A stretch of DNA of 41,522 bases from NCBI GenBank assembly GCA_003558985.1, contig PWNJ01000010.1, positions 1 through 41,522 on the forward strand. The letters run 5' to 3'. The notes beneath the pieces are model-generated. The model was not told the origin of the DNA. It searched no databases and worked only from the letters and a program-made list of their open reading frames with translations. Of the stretch, positions 18,111-28,030 are shown piece by piece (positions within the stretch are counted from its first letter, which is position 1; each line of letters starts with the position of its first letter). A program made the translations under genes and the position numbers. Origin of the DNA: a candidate division CSSED10-310 bacterium. GTDB lineage: Bacteria; CSSED10-310.

Positions 18111-18548
18111 TTATTTGACCTTTAATGTTAGACCGTCACGGGAGACAATCCGAACTGAATCACCCGCAGTATGTGACGTTTCGGAAACAGCCTGCCAACG
18201 TGCACCCTTGAACTCAACTGCGCCATTACCTTTGCCGGGTTGAATATCTTCCGTTACAGTTGCTGAGCGACCGATAAAATCGTCAAGGTTGGTATCCGGG
18301 TTCTGGATGTCGGTAATATGCCCAATAAACTTGTCGTGCACCCACTTGCGAAGCGCCGCGATTAAAACAACAGCGCCTATGGCAAACAGCACAAGTTGCG
18401 ATGTTGAGGACCCGGTCACCCCAATCAGAGTTGTTAAAGCGACTATCCAGGCGCTGACTCCAAAAAAAACAAGGATCACTCCCGGGACGAAAAATTCCAT
18501 TATCATAAGTAACAATCCCAAAATAAACCAGACAAGAACAGGTTCCAT
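18111..18548 (-). CDS. NfeD-family membrane protein
   Basis: About 145 residues. Two or three N-terminal membrane helices (VWFILGLLLMIMEFFVPGVI and ASTTLIGV-type segments) are followed by a small C-terminal OB-fold domain (DFIGRSATVTEDIQPGKGNGAVEFKGARWQA), the short NfeD1b layout without a ClpP-like protease domain. The ATG at 18548 (MEPVLVWF) is 9 bases from GGAG; the ATG at 18557 abuts that site and is less likely. It forms a two-gene operon with the SPFH gene, the well-known NfeD/stomatin pairing. Confidence 0.92.
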   Translation of the reverse strand: MEPVLVWFILGLLLMIMEFFVPGVILVFFGVSAWIVALTTLIGVTGSSTSQLVLFAIGAVVLIAALRKWVHDKFIGHITDIQNPDTNLDDFIGRSATVTEDIQPGKGNGAVEFKGARWQAVSETSHTAGDSVRIVSRDGLTLKVK

Positions 18549-18839
18549 GGTGATCATCTCCTATATAAAATTTGTTGAATAAAAACCGTCATTGTACCTT
18601 TTCCATTGTCTCAAAAACCGTGTAAATCAAGTTATCATTTCTATTAAACGAACTCAAACATCCAGTCATCGTTACACTATATACGAACAGTTATTGTTAT
18701 ATATTCCTATTGTCGGCTTGAAACCAATCATCGATGTCAGTTCCGGTTTTGTAACCCGGCGGAAAATATGTATTATAAACGGGTGTTATCTGTACAATAA
18801 TTTCAGTTGATATGATATCGTATTACAGGGAGATTTTTC
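18549..18839. other. Divergent intergenic region between nfeD and LUD genes
   Basis: 291 bases, AT-rich, between two divergently transcribed operons. It must contain both promoters, but I see no pair of -35 and -10 boxes with good spacing that I would commit to, and no convincing ORF or RNA structure. Confidence 0.4.
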
Positions 18840-19496
18840 ATGAATAATCAATACACAAAGATTCAGGAAACATTTGATCGAACTCTGGCAGAACAGGTGC
18901 TGGCGGCATTTGAGTGGCGTAAAATCAATGGCCGGTATGCTCCGACCCGGGCATCGGCTCTGACTCAGGCAATGGAACTGATTCCGGAGGGTTCCACTGT
19001 GTCGCAGGGCGGATCGGTAACACTGGATCAATGCGGTATTCGCCAGGCCCTGCAGCATCGCGATGATATTACATTCATTGATCCATATGATCCGAAACTG
19101 TCACGTGAGCAGCAGCTTATGAATCGTCGGAAGGGATTGCTGGCGGATGTGTTTATAACCGGCGCCAACGCTGTGACTCGTGATGGTATTCTTGTCAATC
19201 GGGACGGCATGGGCAATCGGGTCGCTGCTTTGAGCTTTGGTCCTTCGCGAGTAATCGTTGTGGCGGGTCTGAACAAAATCGTTGATGACATTGAGAGCGC
19301 TATTACCCGGATTGATCAGGTTGCCTCACCTATGAACTGTGAACGGCTTGACCGTGACACCCCATGCCGTGAAACGCTTCGCTGTCATGACTGTATATCA
19401 GCAGAACGTATTTGCAGTGTTACGACAATAATTGAACGTCAGGCAGATCCAAACCGCTTTTATGTCATCCTTGTAAATGATTCTGTGGGTTTCTGA
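18840..19496 (+). CDS. LUD domain protein (LutC/YkgG-like)
   Basis: 218-residue protein of the LUD (lactate utilisation, DUF162) family. Typical motifs are PEGSTVSQGGSVTLDQCG, then DVFITGANAVTRDGILVNRDG and MGNRVAALSFGPSRVIVVAG. A Cys-containing tail follows (TPCRETLRCHDC). LUD proteins take part in lactate or other 2-hydroxyacid oxidation, but this gene is not next to lutA/lutB-type Fe-S partners, so its substrate is open. The ATG at 18840 has an AGGGAG site 6-7 bases upstream. Its stop is one base before the likely addB start, so all three plus-strand genes may share a transcript. Confidence 0.9.
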   Translation: MNNQYTKIQETFDRTLAEQVLAAFEWRKINGRYAPTRASALTQAMELIPEGSTVSQGGSVTLDQCGIRQALQHRDDITFIDPYDPKLSREQQLMNRRKGLLADVFITGANAVTRDGILVNRDGMGNRVAALSFGPSRVIVVAGLNKIVDDIESAITRIDQVASPMNCERLDRDTPCRETLRCHDCISAERICSVTTIIERQADPNRFYVILVNDSVGF

Positions 19497-19497
19497 G

Positions 19498-22400
19498 ATG
19501 CTGGTTTTATATGGTCCTCCCGGAGATTCAAGCCGCTCCAAATGGTTTCACTCATTCCAGGATGATCCGGAAACTGCATCCCGCACTCTGTGGATTGTTC
19601 CAACGCAACGCAAGCAACAATGGGTTTCGGATATGTTCCGAAAAGTAAAACGCTGTTTTCCTCCGCGACTTCATACATTCGATGGGGCAACTCAATTGTT
19701 GTATGAACGTCTGGATGGGCGGGCCGGCTTGCTGGCGGCAGATGCAATTCCAACTGTTCTGGAATCGCTTTACAGTCGCATGCAGCAACCTCACAGGGTG
19801 TTTGAATCCATTGGTTCCGTTCCGGGACCCGGTTTTTTTGCTGAAACAGCACGTCAGATTGATGAATTGCAACGTCATGGTCTGACGTCACAAACATTGC
19901 AATCAGTTCCTGATGCACTGGATGGATATGGGTCAATCTTTTCCGAAGTGTATTGTTTTTATAGTCAATTTCTGGAAGAGCACAGAAAAATTGACATTGG
20001 CGGTATGCAGGTCAGGGTATCAGAGCTTCTTGACACTGATATTCAGGTCACACTGCCGTGGACGGTGTGTGTACTGGATGGATTTTTGGAACTGACTCCG
20101 CTGCAACTGGACATTATCCGATCACTTCAAATGTTTATGGATACCACACTGGTCTGGCCAGGAAATCCCGCTACCGAGGGTGGTCTTGCATGGATGATTA
20201 CCGGTCTGAAAGTGACTTTTCCAGACGCTGTCTGGAGACCGCTGTTATCCGAAACATCGAAAGAAACCTCGCGCTCTTTCGACTCCGAGTTTTTGCCGGA
20301 ACAGGTTCCGGTATGTGCTGATGCTGCATTTCAATTGGCGGGATATGCCCCTGATATGCTGCCCGGTGATATCAAAGAAATGCCGGTGCAGACATGTCTG
20401 CGCATGATAGAAAGGGATACGTTTCGCGATGAAGTGGTGGCCATAGCGCGTGATATTTGTCTCCGTATTGAAGACGGTGATCTTACATGGAGTGATATCG
20501 GTATAACATTTCCGGATTTGCATGGATATGCTCCAATAGTACGGCGTATTTTTGAACGATATAAAATACCTGTGAATATCAGTCAGTCATTGCCCTTAAC
20601 AGGTTCACCGGTGTTTACATCTGTCCGGCGTCTTTTAAAACTTGTTAACGGCTGGCAACGACAGGATGTTTTGGCTGTAATGGGTGATTCCGGAATAACG
20701 GGTATTCATCCCGGTGTAAGCCGTTTGATCGTGCGGCGTCTGGCGGAATGGTCGTCAGAGTTCAAGGTGGTTCGTGAACATAACCGCTGGGTTGCTATGC
20801 TTGAAAAGATAATATCTACAGGATCTGCTAATAATCATGACGGTCAAATTGCTTCAACAGCGCTGGAGATTATTCAATGTCTGGCAGCCGCGTTGCACGA
20901 TTCATCAAAAGATGCATCCTCGGTATCATTTGTTACTGAAAGAGTCGGCAGTCCGCTATATTGGCTGGGCTGGCTGCGAACAACATTGGCAAAACTGAAA
21001 GTTAACATGAATATTGAACGCCTTCAGCGACTTGCCCTGCAACTGTCTGATTCCGGATCACAACATTTTGAATATACACGCCGGGCATATAATCGATTTG
21101 TTGAATATTTTGATGCGGTTGAACCGTTTCTGACAACTGCTGCTGTACCCGATATCAGTAACGACAGTATTACGCTGGCGGGTTTCAGTGATATCCTGGA
21201 ACGGTTGCTAAGTGGTGTTGATTATCAATTGACAACTCAAGCCGGTGACAGAGTTCAGGTTTTGGGTTTATTGGGTATCCGGGGGCTTACGTTCCGGCAT
21301 GTCTATTTTGGTGGACTGACTGACAAGGCGTTTCCGGGCCATGATCCGATATCACCTTTCTGGGATCCGGAAATGATTAACACTATCATGGACAAACCCG
21401 CTCATGCCGGAAAAATTGCGGCATTGGCAGATTTGATCCGCGTCATGGATACAGCGCTGGAAACGCTTACGATTTCAAGACCATTGCACAGCAAAGATGA
21501 AGACTTGCTGCCCAGTCCACTGTGGGAACACCTTGAAGAAATGTTTCCGAATGCTGAACGGGTAGATGATCCGAAACATGCATTTTGCAGTCGTGATATG
21601 CTGATAAACATATCGGAAAACACCCTGCCAGAAGATATTGTAACCGCCCGGGTTGTCACCGGGATGGCAGTTTCAGGGGAACGTCGTCGTGGCAAGGGCG
21701 TCTGGTGTTCTGACCTGACTGATGTTAGCGGGCACAGTCGTTCAATGGTTGCCAGCAAATTTGGCAGTCAACGGTATTTTTCGCCATCAACTCTGGAATT
21801 ATACCTGAAATGTCCGCGCCGGTTCTTTTTTGACAGGTTGCTTGAGCTGGGTGAGCCTGAACTGCCGTCTGAAGAGATGACCGCTCTGGACAGAGGCGCT
21901 TTGGTGCATAATGTTTTGTATGAGTTTTATCGCGAACGTTTGACCCTTGAGTCGACTCGTGTTCGACCGGATGAAATTGATACTTGTGCCGCCAGAATTC
22001 GTGAAATAGCATCAAAATTGATTAACGAAATGGAATACACCGGTGAGTTTATTCAACGGCAATACCAGGATATTGTCGGTTGTCCGGAGTTAAATGACGA
22101 AGGATTAGCCGTCCGGTTTGCCCGTCTGGAAGCTCAGGGAGCGCCGGAATTGCAACCCGCGCTTCTGGAATGGTCGTTGCGAAATGTTGATGCGCCTTTT
22201 GTTCTGAAAGACAACGAAGCCAATGATGTTTTGATAAGCGGTAAAATTGATCGGTTGGACAGAACAGATAGTGACGCGGTGATATGGGATTACAAGACCG
22301 GTGGCATACCTGGCGCCCGGGATATTGCGTCCTGTAAATCCATCCAGGTCGGGTTGTATATGCTTGCCGCAAACCATCTGTTGAATCACCCGGTCAGCGC

Positions 22401-22701
22401 GGGAGGTTATTATCAGGTCAAAAGCAAATGCGAACCGATCATAAAAACTGCTCTCAGAAAAGGAAACAGCCTAATTTGCAACTATTTGCCACCGAAAGGC
22501 AGATCCAATTCACTGGATCGTGAATGGCCGGAAGAGGAATATCTGGATTACATGGAACGTTTGAAACAGGTTATAGCCGATATTGTTAGCGGTATTCGCC
22601 AGGGAAAGTTCCCGGTTGCTGACGATATCGGAGAATGCAGATTTTGTGATTTTGTCGGTTTGTGCCGACGTGTCAGGGAGAACTCCGATGTCGAAGTTTG
22701 A
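19498..22701 (+). CDS. addB: AddB-like ATP-dependent nuclease subunit
   Basis: Large subunit (about 1067 residues) of an AddAB-type helicase-nuclease that processes double-strand DNA ends for recombination. It starts with a Walker A-like segment (LYGPPGDSSRSKW) that departs from the usual GxxGxGK[ST]. The C-terminal PD-(D/E)XK nuclease contains GKIDRLDR (about 915) and WDYKTG (about 930). Four cysteines match the AddB iron-sulfur staple: C772 (LKCPRRFFF) and C1047, C1050, C1056 (ECRFCDFVGLC). The ATG at 19498 is preferred over one at 19477 inside the LUD gene. The 3' end overlaps addA by 14 bases. Sequence is divergent, so the call rests on these motifs, length and the neighbour. Confidence 0.88.
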   Translation: MLVLYGPPGDSSRSKWFHSFQDDPETASRTLWIVPTQRKQQWVSDMFRKVKRCFPPRLHTFDGATQLLYERLDGRAGLLAADAIPTVLESLYSRMQQPHRVFESIGSVPGPGFFAETARQIDELQRHGLTSQTLQSVPDALDGYGSIFSEVYCFYSQFLEEHRKIDIGGMQVRVSELLDTDIQVTLPWTVCVLDGFLELTPLQLDIIRSLQMFMDTTLVWPGNPATEGGLAWMITGLKVTFPDAVWRPLLSETSKETSRSFDSEFLPEQVPVCADAAFQLAGYAPDMLPGDIKEMPVQTCLRMIERDTFRDEVVAIARDICLRIEDGDLTWSDIGITFPDLHGYAPIVRRIFERYKIPVNISQSLPLTGSPVFTSVRRLLKLVNGWQRQDVLAVMGDSGITGIHPGVSRLIVRRLAEWSSEFKVVREHNRWVAMLEKIISTGSANNHDGQIASTALEIIQCLAAALHDSSKDASSVSFVTERVGSPLYWLGWLRTTLAKLKVNMNIERLQRLALQLSDSGSQHFEYTRRAYNRFVEYFDAVEPFLTTAAVPDISNDSITLAGFSDILERLLSGVDYQLTTQAGDRVQVLGLLGIRGLTFRHVYFGGLTDKAFPGHDPISPFWDPEMINTIMDKPAHAGKIAALADLIRVMDTALETLTISRPLHSKDEDLLPSPLWEHLEEMFPNAERVDDPKHAFCSRDMLINISENTLPEDIVTARVVTGMAVSGERRRGKGVWCSDLTDVSGHSRSMVASKFGSQRYFSPSTLELYLKCPRRFFFDRLLELGEPELPSEEMTALDRGALVHNVLYEFYRERLTLESTRVRPDEIDTCAARIREIASKLINEMEYTGEFIQRQYQDIVGCPELNDEGLAVRFARLEAQGAPELQPALLEWSLRNVDAPFVLKDNEANDVLISGKIDRLDRTDSDAVIWDYKTGGIPGARDIASCKSIQVGLYMLAANHLLNHPVSAGGYYQVKSKCEPIIKTALRKGNSLICNYLPPKGRSNSLDREWPEEEYLDYMERLKQVIADIVSGIRQGKFPVADDIGECRFCDFVGLCRRVRENSDVEV

Positions 22702-25700
22702 TATGACACCTCAACAATCAGAAGCGCTGCGTCTGGACAAAAATATTGCCGTATCAGCCGGGGCCGGCTCAGGAAAAACACGGGTGCTGGTAGAAAGATA
22801 CCTGAAAATTCTGAATACCAATACACAACTCACTCCGAAAAACATTGTTGCTATAACGTTCACCCGTAAAGCCGCTGCCGAAATGCGCGAACGTATTCGA
22901 AGACATATCATGAATTTGCTGAACAACAATACGGAACATTTAAATCGAACGGACAGACACAGATATGTCACTATACTGGATCAATTACCTCATGCACCCA
23001 TCAGTACTATACACGGGTTTGCTGCTGATATTTTAAAGGAGTTTGCTTTGCCAGCAGGTCTGGACCCCGGTTTCGGTGTCATGGAAGATGATATGACTGC
23101 CCAACCGGGTCGTTCGGCGGCAATCAGAGCCATGCGCCGGACAGAAAAGGAATTGCCTGAAATCTGGCGAACGGCATTGAGATTTTTTGATCTGCAAACC
23201 CTGGAGTCACATCTTGCTTTTCTTGCGGCAAAACCCGAAACGCTCCAAACGATAAAACGACAAATAGCAAGACCACCTGATCTGAAAACTCATTATGAGA
23301 AATGCTTTCGATCATTTGATCCTCGTGCCTGGATCACTCAACTGCAACTGTATAATGGTCAATTGACGACGTCGCACCAGGGGAAACTGGATGGCATTCT
23401 GGAAATGTTGACACGTCTTGAAAATACCTCTGATTTAAACGGATTGGAAACAGTGATCACTGCGCTCAATCAAATGCTGTTTACCAAAGGGGGAGCGCCC
23501 AGAAGTTTTGGCAGAGGAGGGGAGTTTTCTGTTTGTATAGCAGGTATGCAGGACGCGCTGAATTTTATACCGGAGCTGGCACAAATCAGTGATGTATGCG
23601 AAAAATTTGCGCAACAGGCGTTGTCTGCACTGTATCCAATGACGGAGATTGCTCTAAAAGAGCAATCTGATATACGCCGTCATACATCCATGTTGACATA
23701 CGACGATCTTGAACGACTGACATGGCAACTGCTGACCCAATCGGAATCATCAGAACAGATAATTAATCGACTTCAAAAACGTTACAGATATTTCATGATA
23801 GATGAGTTTCAGGACACCAATCCAATGCAGTGGCAAATGCTGGAACCCCTTGTGACTGACAAAGAAGGGGTTCTTTTGAAAGACAGACTGTTTATAGTTG
23901 GTGATCCCAAACAATCCATTTATGGATTTCGTGATGCTGATGTTACTGTTTTTAAACAGGTCAGACAGAAGATAATTCGTGACAATCATCATCACTGCAC
24001 AATGATTCAGTCAGATCAGACACATGCAGGCGATCTGCATATCGATCGCAATTTCAGATCCCGAAAAGCCATTCTTGATTTTACCGATGTTGTTTGTGGC
24101 TCTGTTATGACCGGGGGCGCTGAGTACGATATCGCGTATGAGTCCCTGATATTCGGACGGGATATTAGCGAAAACCGTCCGGACGACGCTGGAGAAATCG
24201 GGTTGCTGATACCGTTGGACTATTCCACAGGGAATAATGACAACGATGGCAGTGACGATGATAATGCGCCAGAGGAGCAGTGGGCGGACCTGATGGCCAG
24301 TCACATGATGCAGGTCAGATCGGAGGGGATATTTGACTGGCGTGATATGGCTGTCATGTTTCCCCGGCGCACCAGACTTGGTGTGCTGATGCAAATACTG
24401 AAGCATCGGGGCATACCATTTGTTGTTTACAAAGGAATTGGTTTCTGGCAGGCTCCGGAAATACGTGACCTGACGGCATTTGTCAATTGGCTGGCGGATG
24501 CTGAAAACAAAACTGCTCTTTATACAGTTTTACGATCTCCATTGTTCAATGTCAGTGACGAAGGACTGTTGATTCTGTCACAACTATGGCCGGAATTTCC
24601 GGATGAACCCTGTTCGGAAACTCTGGAAAACATTACACACCGGATGAAATGGCCGGATACGGATTCCGTTTTGTTTGCTGTTGATCTGCTGAACACAACC
24701 CGGCAGACGGCAGGAATCAGACCCCTGGCCCAGGTTATCGAATCATTTCTGACTGACACGGGCGGATGGGGAACATGGAATGCTGAAGATGATTACGGAC
24801 AGGTTCTGGTCAATATAGAGAAATTTCTGGACATAATTACTCAGCTTGACAGGGAAGGTGTGGCTCCGTTATGGGAAACGTCTGTATATCTTTCAGAAAA
24901 GGAACAGATGGAAGACAAGGAAGAAGAGGCGGCTCTGTCCAGTTTAAATCAGAATTGTGTGACGTTGATGACTGTTCATTCAGCCAAAGGACTGGAATTT
25001 CCGGTGGTTTATCTGACTGATCTGGAGCAGCAAATCAGGAAAGACAGGGGACCAATATTGGTTAATCCGGACAAGGGCGCAGGATTGCGTCTGAAGCAGT
25101 TGAATCCGGATATACAGGGGTACGAAACACTTTTATATAAAGAGTTAAAGCAGGAGGAAATCGATCGCGAGATTGCTGAGCGAAAACGGTTGATGTATGT
25201 TGCATTTACGCGCGCTCGTGACAGACTGTATCTGGTTCATCGTCCCGGGAAAAACAGTGATATTTTTCAAACGGATCCACGAAAAAAACGGATGCTAGAC
25301 TGGATTGCCGAAGCGCTGAAGATAGACCAGCGGGCTCTTGAAACCGGTGAATTGAATGTACCTCTTGAAGATGGACGTATTCTACCAGTCAAGTTTATCA
25401 CACATCTTCCGATAACTGATCCCGCGCTTTTGGAGTTTCCATCCCTCAAAAAGATTCGGGATGCTGCTGATAATTTTACCGGGACACTGCTGACTAATGC
25501 TGAAGTGGTGTATGGACGCATGCATCAGCTTGGAGATTCAGCAAGTGATAGCGATCAAACAGTGGCATCCACAGATAGAATCAGTTTTCCGGAAGTCGCA
25601 TCACGGGGCGTTTTGACAGAGCTCCAATCAGTTGCTGTGACCACAATCAAGGATTTTCTTGACAACAGGGAGGAGTATTATAAAAAACATGTTTTGCACA

Positions 25701-26308
25701 TGGTTGAGCATTTCAGGGGTCCGGAGAGTGATCCTGGACGAGAAACAGCCAAATGTCTGGGTAACGCATATCATCATCTGATGGAATTGCATCCGGAACT
25801 GGACGAAACATCCGTTGAAAACACTGTCCAAAAATTGTCAGCGGAGCTGGCATTACAGGATCAATCTGTTCGCGATAATCTGGTTTCAAGACTTCAAAAA
25901 ATGGTGCAAAACACTCGTCAATGGAGTCTGTTTGATGCTTTGAGTCGTAACAAGGGTTATCATGAAGCGCCGTTTAATATCTATCTGGACAATGGTACTG
26001 TGCACGGCATTATTGATCTGCTGATTCAAATTGATAACAAATGGCATGTAGTGGATTACAAAACGGACCGAAAGCCACCATCGCTTGATACAGAAAACTG
26101 GTTGATGTCTCATCGTGAGCAGCACCGGTTTCAGATGTCGGTGTATGCCCTTGCAGTGCAGACCATCGTATCAAATCACGAAGACACAGTCCCGGTTATC
26201 ATATTTTTCGCAGATGTTGGCCAGGAAATACGGTTTGATTTCTCCGCTGAAGAACTTGACGCTTTAAGGAAAACACTGAACTTAACTTTACCGCAAATGA
26301 TAGTGTGA
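22688..26308 (+). CDS. addA: AddA-like UvrD-family helicase-nuclease
   Basis: Motor and second nuclease subunit, about 1206 residues. All superfamily 1A helicase motifs are visible: Walker A AGAGSGKT (24-31), TFTRKAAAEMRERI, DEFQDTNPMQW (about 372), VGDPKQSIYGFRDAD, NFRSRKAIL, TVHSAKGLEFPVVY and YVAFTRARDRLY. The C terminus has a RecB-type nuclease with LGNAYHHLMEL, HGIIDLLIQ (about 1107) and HVVDYKTD (about 1122). The ATG at 22688 lies within the end of addB after a GGGAG site; the longer frame from 22583 is an unlikely extension. The AddAB type, rather than RecBCD, fits a lineage outside the gamma-proteobacteria. No RecC or RecD homologue is present here. Confidence 0.95.
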   Translation: MSKFDMTPQQSEALRLDKNIAVSAGAGSGKTRVLVERYLKILNTNTQLTPKNIVAITFTRKAAAEMRERIRRHIMNLLNNNTEHLNRTDRHRYVTILDQLPHAPISTIHGFAADILKEFALPAGLDPGFGVMEDDMTAQPGRSAAIRAMRRTEKELPEIWRTALRFFDLQTLESHLAFLAAKPETLQTIKRQIARPPDLKTHYEKCFRSFDPRAWITQLQLYNGQLTTSHQGKLDGILEMLTRLENTSDLNGLETVITALNQMLFTKGGAPRSFGRGGEFSVCIAGMQDALNFIPELAQISDVCEKFAQQALSALYPMTEIALKEQSDIRRHTSMLTYDDLERLTWQLLTQSESSEQIINRLQKRYRYFMIDEFQDTNPMQWQMLEPLVTDKEGVLLKDRLFIVGDPKQSIYGFRDADVTVFKQVRQKIIRDNHHHCTMIQSDQTHAGDLHIDRNFRSRKAILDFTDVVCGSVMTGGAEYDIAYESLIFGRDISENRPDDAGEIGLLIPLDYSTGNNDNDGSDDDNAPEEQWADLMASHMMQVRSEGIFDWRDMAVMFPRRTRLGVLMQILKHRGIPFVVYKGIGFWQAPEIRDLTAFVNWLADAENKTALYTVLRSPLFNVSDEGLLILSQLWPEFPDEPCSETLENITHRMKWPDTDSVLFAVDLLNTTRQTAGIRPLAQVIESFLTDTGGWGTWNAEDDYGQVLVNIEKFLDIITQLDREGVAPLWETSVYLSEKEQMEDKEEEAALSSLNQNCVTLMTVHSAKGLEFPVVYLTDLEQQIRKDRGPILVNPDKGAGLRLKQLNPDIQGYETLLYKELKQEEIDREIAERKRLMYVAFTRARDRLYLVHRPGKNSDIFQTDPRKKRMLDWIAEALKIDQRALETGELNVPLEDGRILPVKFITHLPITDPALLEFPSLKKIRDAADNFTGTLLTNAEVVYGRMHQLGDSASDSDQTVASTDRISFPEVASRGVLTELQSVAVTTIKDFLDNREEYYKKHVLHMVEHFRGPESDPGRETAKCLGNAYHHLMELHPELDETSVENTVQKLSAELALQDQSVRDNLVSRLQKMVQNTRQWSLFDALSRNKGYHEAPFNIYLDNGTVHGIIDLLIQIDNKWHVVDYKTDRKPPSLDTENWLMSHREQHRFQMSVYALAVQTIVSNHEDTVPVIIFFADVGQEIRFDFSAEELDALRKTLNLTLPQMIV

Positions 26309-26405
26309 TGAGCAAACAGGATTTTGCCAGACTTTGTTTCGATAGTTCGGCGACAATATTTCTGAACGATACGTGTCATGTTGGCTTTTGGTGAAAGGTC
26401 GCGTA

Positions 26406-27206
26406 ATGTCTGCCAATGAAGTTGTTTTTATACTGCCCTGCGCCGGAAGAGGTCGACGATTGGGGTGGACCGGTCACAAGGAACTGTTTCCGATTTTTCC
26501 AAACATAAAGCTTATAGACTACTCATTGAATCATATTCGTATAAATGCAGTATGGTTGAAACAAACCATTAATTGGACAACACGTGTTGCAGTGGTTATT
26601 CGTAGTGAAAAAATGGAGGTCATCAAATATGTTCAGAAACAACTGCCGGATTTACAGGTTGATACGGTTTACTTTAACACAGAGCTGAAAGAATGGCCGG
26701 GGTCGGTTCATTCGGCACAGGAGTTGTATGGAGATTGCAATATCGTATTGCTTCCGGATTCATATCTGTCAATGGGTCCGAAACATGAATTTATAGATTC
26801 TGACGGATATCCGATAGCGCATCATGTTTTGCGCTGTTTGCGTTCATATTCTGTTGCTTTTGGATATTTGCCATGCACTGATCCGGTTTTGCTTACGCAT
26901 TTTGGAGCTGTCAAGGTTCGGCAGGGTGAAGTGCATTTATTCCAGGATAAGCCGGTTAAAGACTTGCATCAGTATAACGGATATTGGTGTTGTTATGCGT
27001 TTAAAGCGAAAAAAGGAAACGCTCTGTACCGGTTTCTGATTCGATCGGTTTTGCACCGAAAAACCGATATTCGTAAAGAGTCTTTTTCGCCCGCTGCTGT
27101 TTTTCCGGTGTATGAGTATCATGATCTGGGGACGCCGGAATCGATTGAGTATTTCAAGATCGGTTTTTATTCAGCATCCAGAAATGACAACAAATCACAG
27201 ATATAG
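26406..27206 (+). CDS. Sugar nucleotidyltransferase-like protein
   Basis: About 266 residues with a nucleotidyltransferase (GT-A-like) fold. The start has a modified signature loop, FILPCAGRGRRLGWTGHKELFPI, in place of the usual GGxGTRLxPxTxxxPK. DSYLSMGP sits where the metal-binding Asp is expected, and EYHDLGTPESIEYF closes the domain. It probably activates a sugar phosphate or a related alcohol phosphate for surface glycan synthesis; the altered loop argues against a plain glucose-1-phosphate enzyme. The ATG at 26406 has AAAGG about 7 bases upstream. The 3' end overlaps the convergent GT2 gene by 40 bases. Confidence 0.8.
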   Translation: MSANEVVFILPCAGRGRRLGWTGHKELFPIFPNIKLIDYSLNHIRINAVWLKQTINWTTRVAVVIRSEKMEVIKYVQKQLPDLQVDTVYFNTELKEWPGSVHSAQELYGDCNIVLLPDSYLSMGPKHEFIDSDGYPIAHHVLRCLRSYSVAFGYLPCTDPVLLTHFGAVKVRQGEVHLFQDKPVKDLHQYNGYWCCYAFKAKKGNALYRFLIRSVLHRKTDIRKESFSPAAVFPVYEYHDLGTPESIEYFKIGFYSASRNDNKSQI

Positions 27207-28030
27207 GACAACCGTTTCTGATCATTTTTTTTCAGGGCTGATTCATGCATGTGTTGCCAATCTTTACGAATACAAGCTTCTGCATTCTGAAGCATGTTTC
27301 CGGACAGATAACGTCGGCAGAATATCAATCTGTTTCGTTGAAAGAGCCATGTTGTATAAAAAGGTTTTTTATGACAGGTGCGACCGACACCGTGATCTAT
27401 CCGTGCGTTTGAGCATCGAATCAACGGAATATTGGCACGATGAGCACGAAAACACATATCAACATCTTCCCAATATGTATGAAATGTGTCATCAACGCCT
27501 CCCAGTGTATCAAATGCTTCAGCAGTCATTGCCAGAGCGGTTCCCGGAATATAATCTTTTTCAAAATCCAGAATCGGGGGAAGCTGCGTTTCATGATAGT
27601 GTCCCAGCGATGCATTATCGGCACTAAAAAATGCTCCGAATGAATCAATTTGATCAGGTTTTTTTGCATATCGTATACATGGCGCTGCCAAACCTGCGGA
27701 TTCTTTTTTAAGAGCATTGGCAAGAATTTGATCAGCGTCTGCATGAAAGACCGTATCGTTTGTCAGAAAGAGACAACTCGAAAACTCTCTGGTAAAAACG
27801 TATTTCAGCGCCGCATTAAAACCTCCGGAAAACCCGCAATTGGATTCCAGTCGAATGTGATGGATTTCAGGATAGTCTTGTTTGAGTTCCGAATACACGG
27901 CAAGGTCTGAACCGTTGTCAAGACAGTGAACCCGATCGGGTTCAACCCCCGCTGATAAAACTGAATCAAGGCACGTTTTGGTCAGACGAATTTTGTTATA
28001 GTAAAGCAAAGCAATACCTGGCAGTGACAC
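27167..28030 (-). CDS. Family 2 glycosyltransferase (rhamnosyltransferase-like)
   Basis: About 287 residues with the GT2 layout: N-terminal SLPGIALLYYNKIRLTKTCLDS, NCGFSGGFNAAL, the metal-site region LFLTNDTVFHADAD, and the acceptor-site TYWEDVDMCFRAH. The GTG at 28030 is chosen because AAGGAG lies 6 bases upstream and the GT2 fold begins right there; a TTG at 28153 would add 41 residues unlike the family. It likely adds a sugar to a surface glycan. It converges on the nucleotidyltransferase gene with a 40-base overlap of coding sequence, and diverges from the toxin-antitoxin pair. Confidence 0.9.
   Translation of the reverse strand: MSLPGIALLYYNKIRLTKTCLDSVLSAGVEPDRVHCLDNGSDLAVYSELKQDYPEIHHIRLESNCGFSGGFNAALKYVFTREFSSCLFLTNDTVFHADADQILANALKKESAGLAAPCIRYAKKPDQIDSFGAFFSADNASLGHYHETQLPPILDFEKDYIPGTALAMTAEAFDTLGGVDDTFHTYWEDVDMCFRAHRANIPLIRCSNARIDHGVGRTCHKKPFYTTWLFQRNRLIFCRRYLSGNMLQNAEACIRKDWQHMHESALKKNDQKRLSYICDLLSFLDAE

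Noticed and set aside
26308-26394. A 28-codon ORF starting on the addA stop (TGATG)
   Set aside because: No ribosome binding site or recognisable features; probably chance in the gap before the nucleotidyltransferase.
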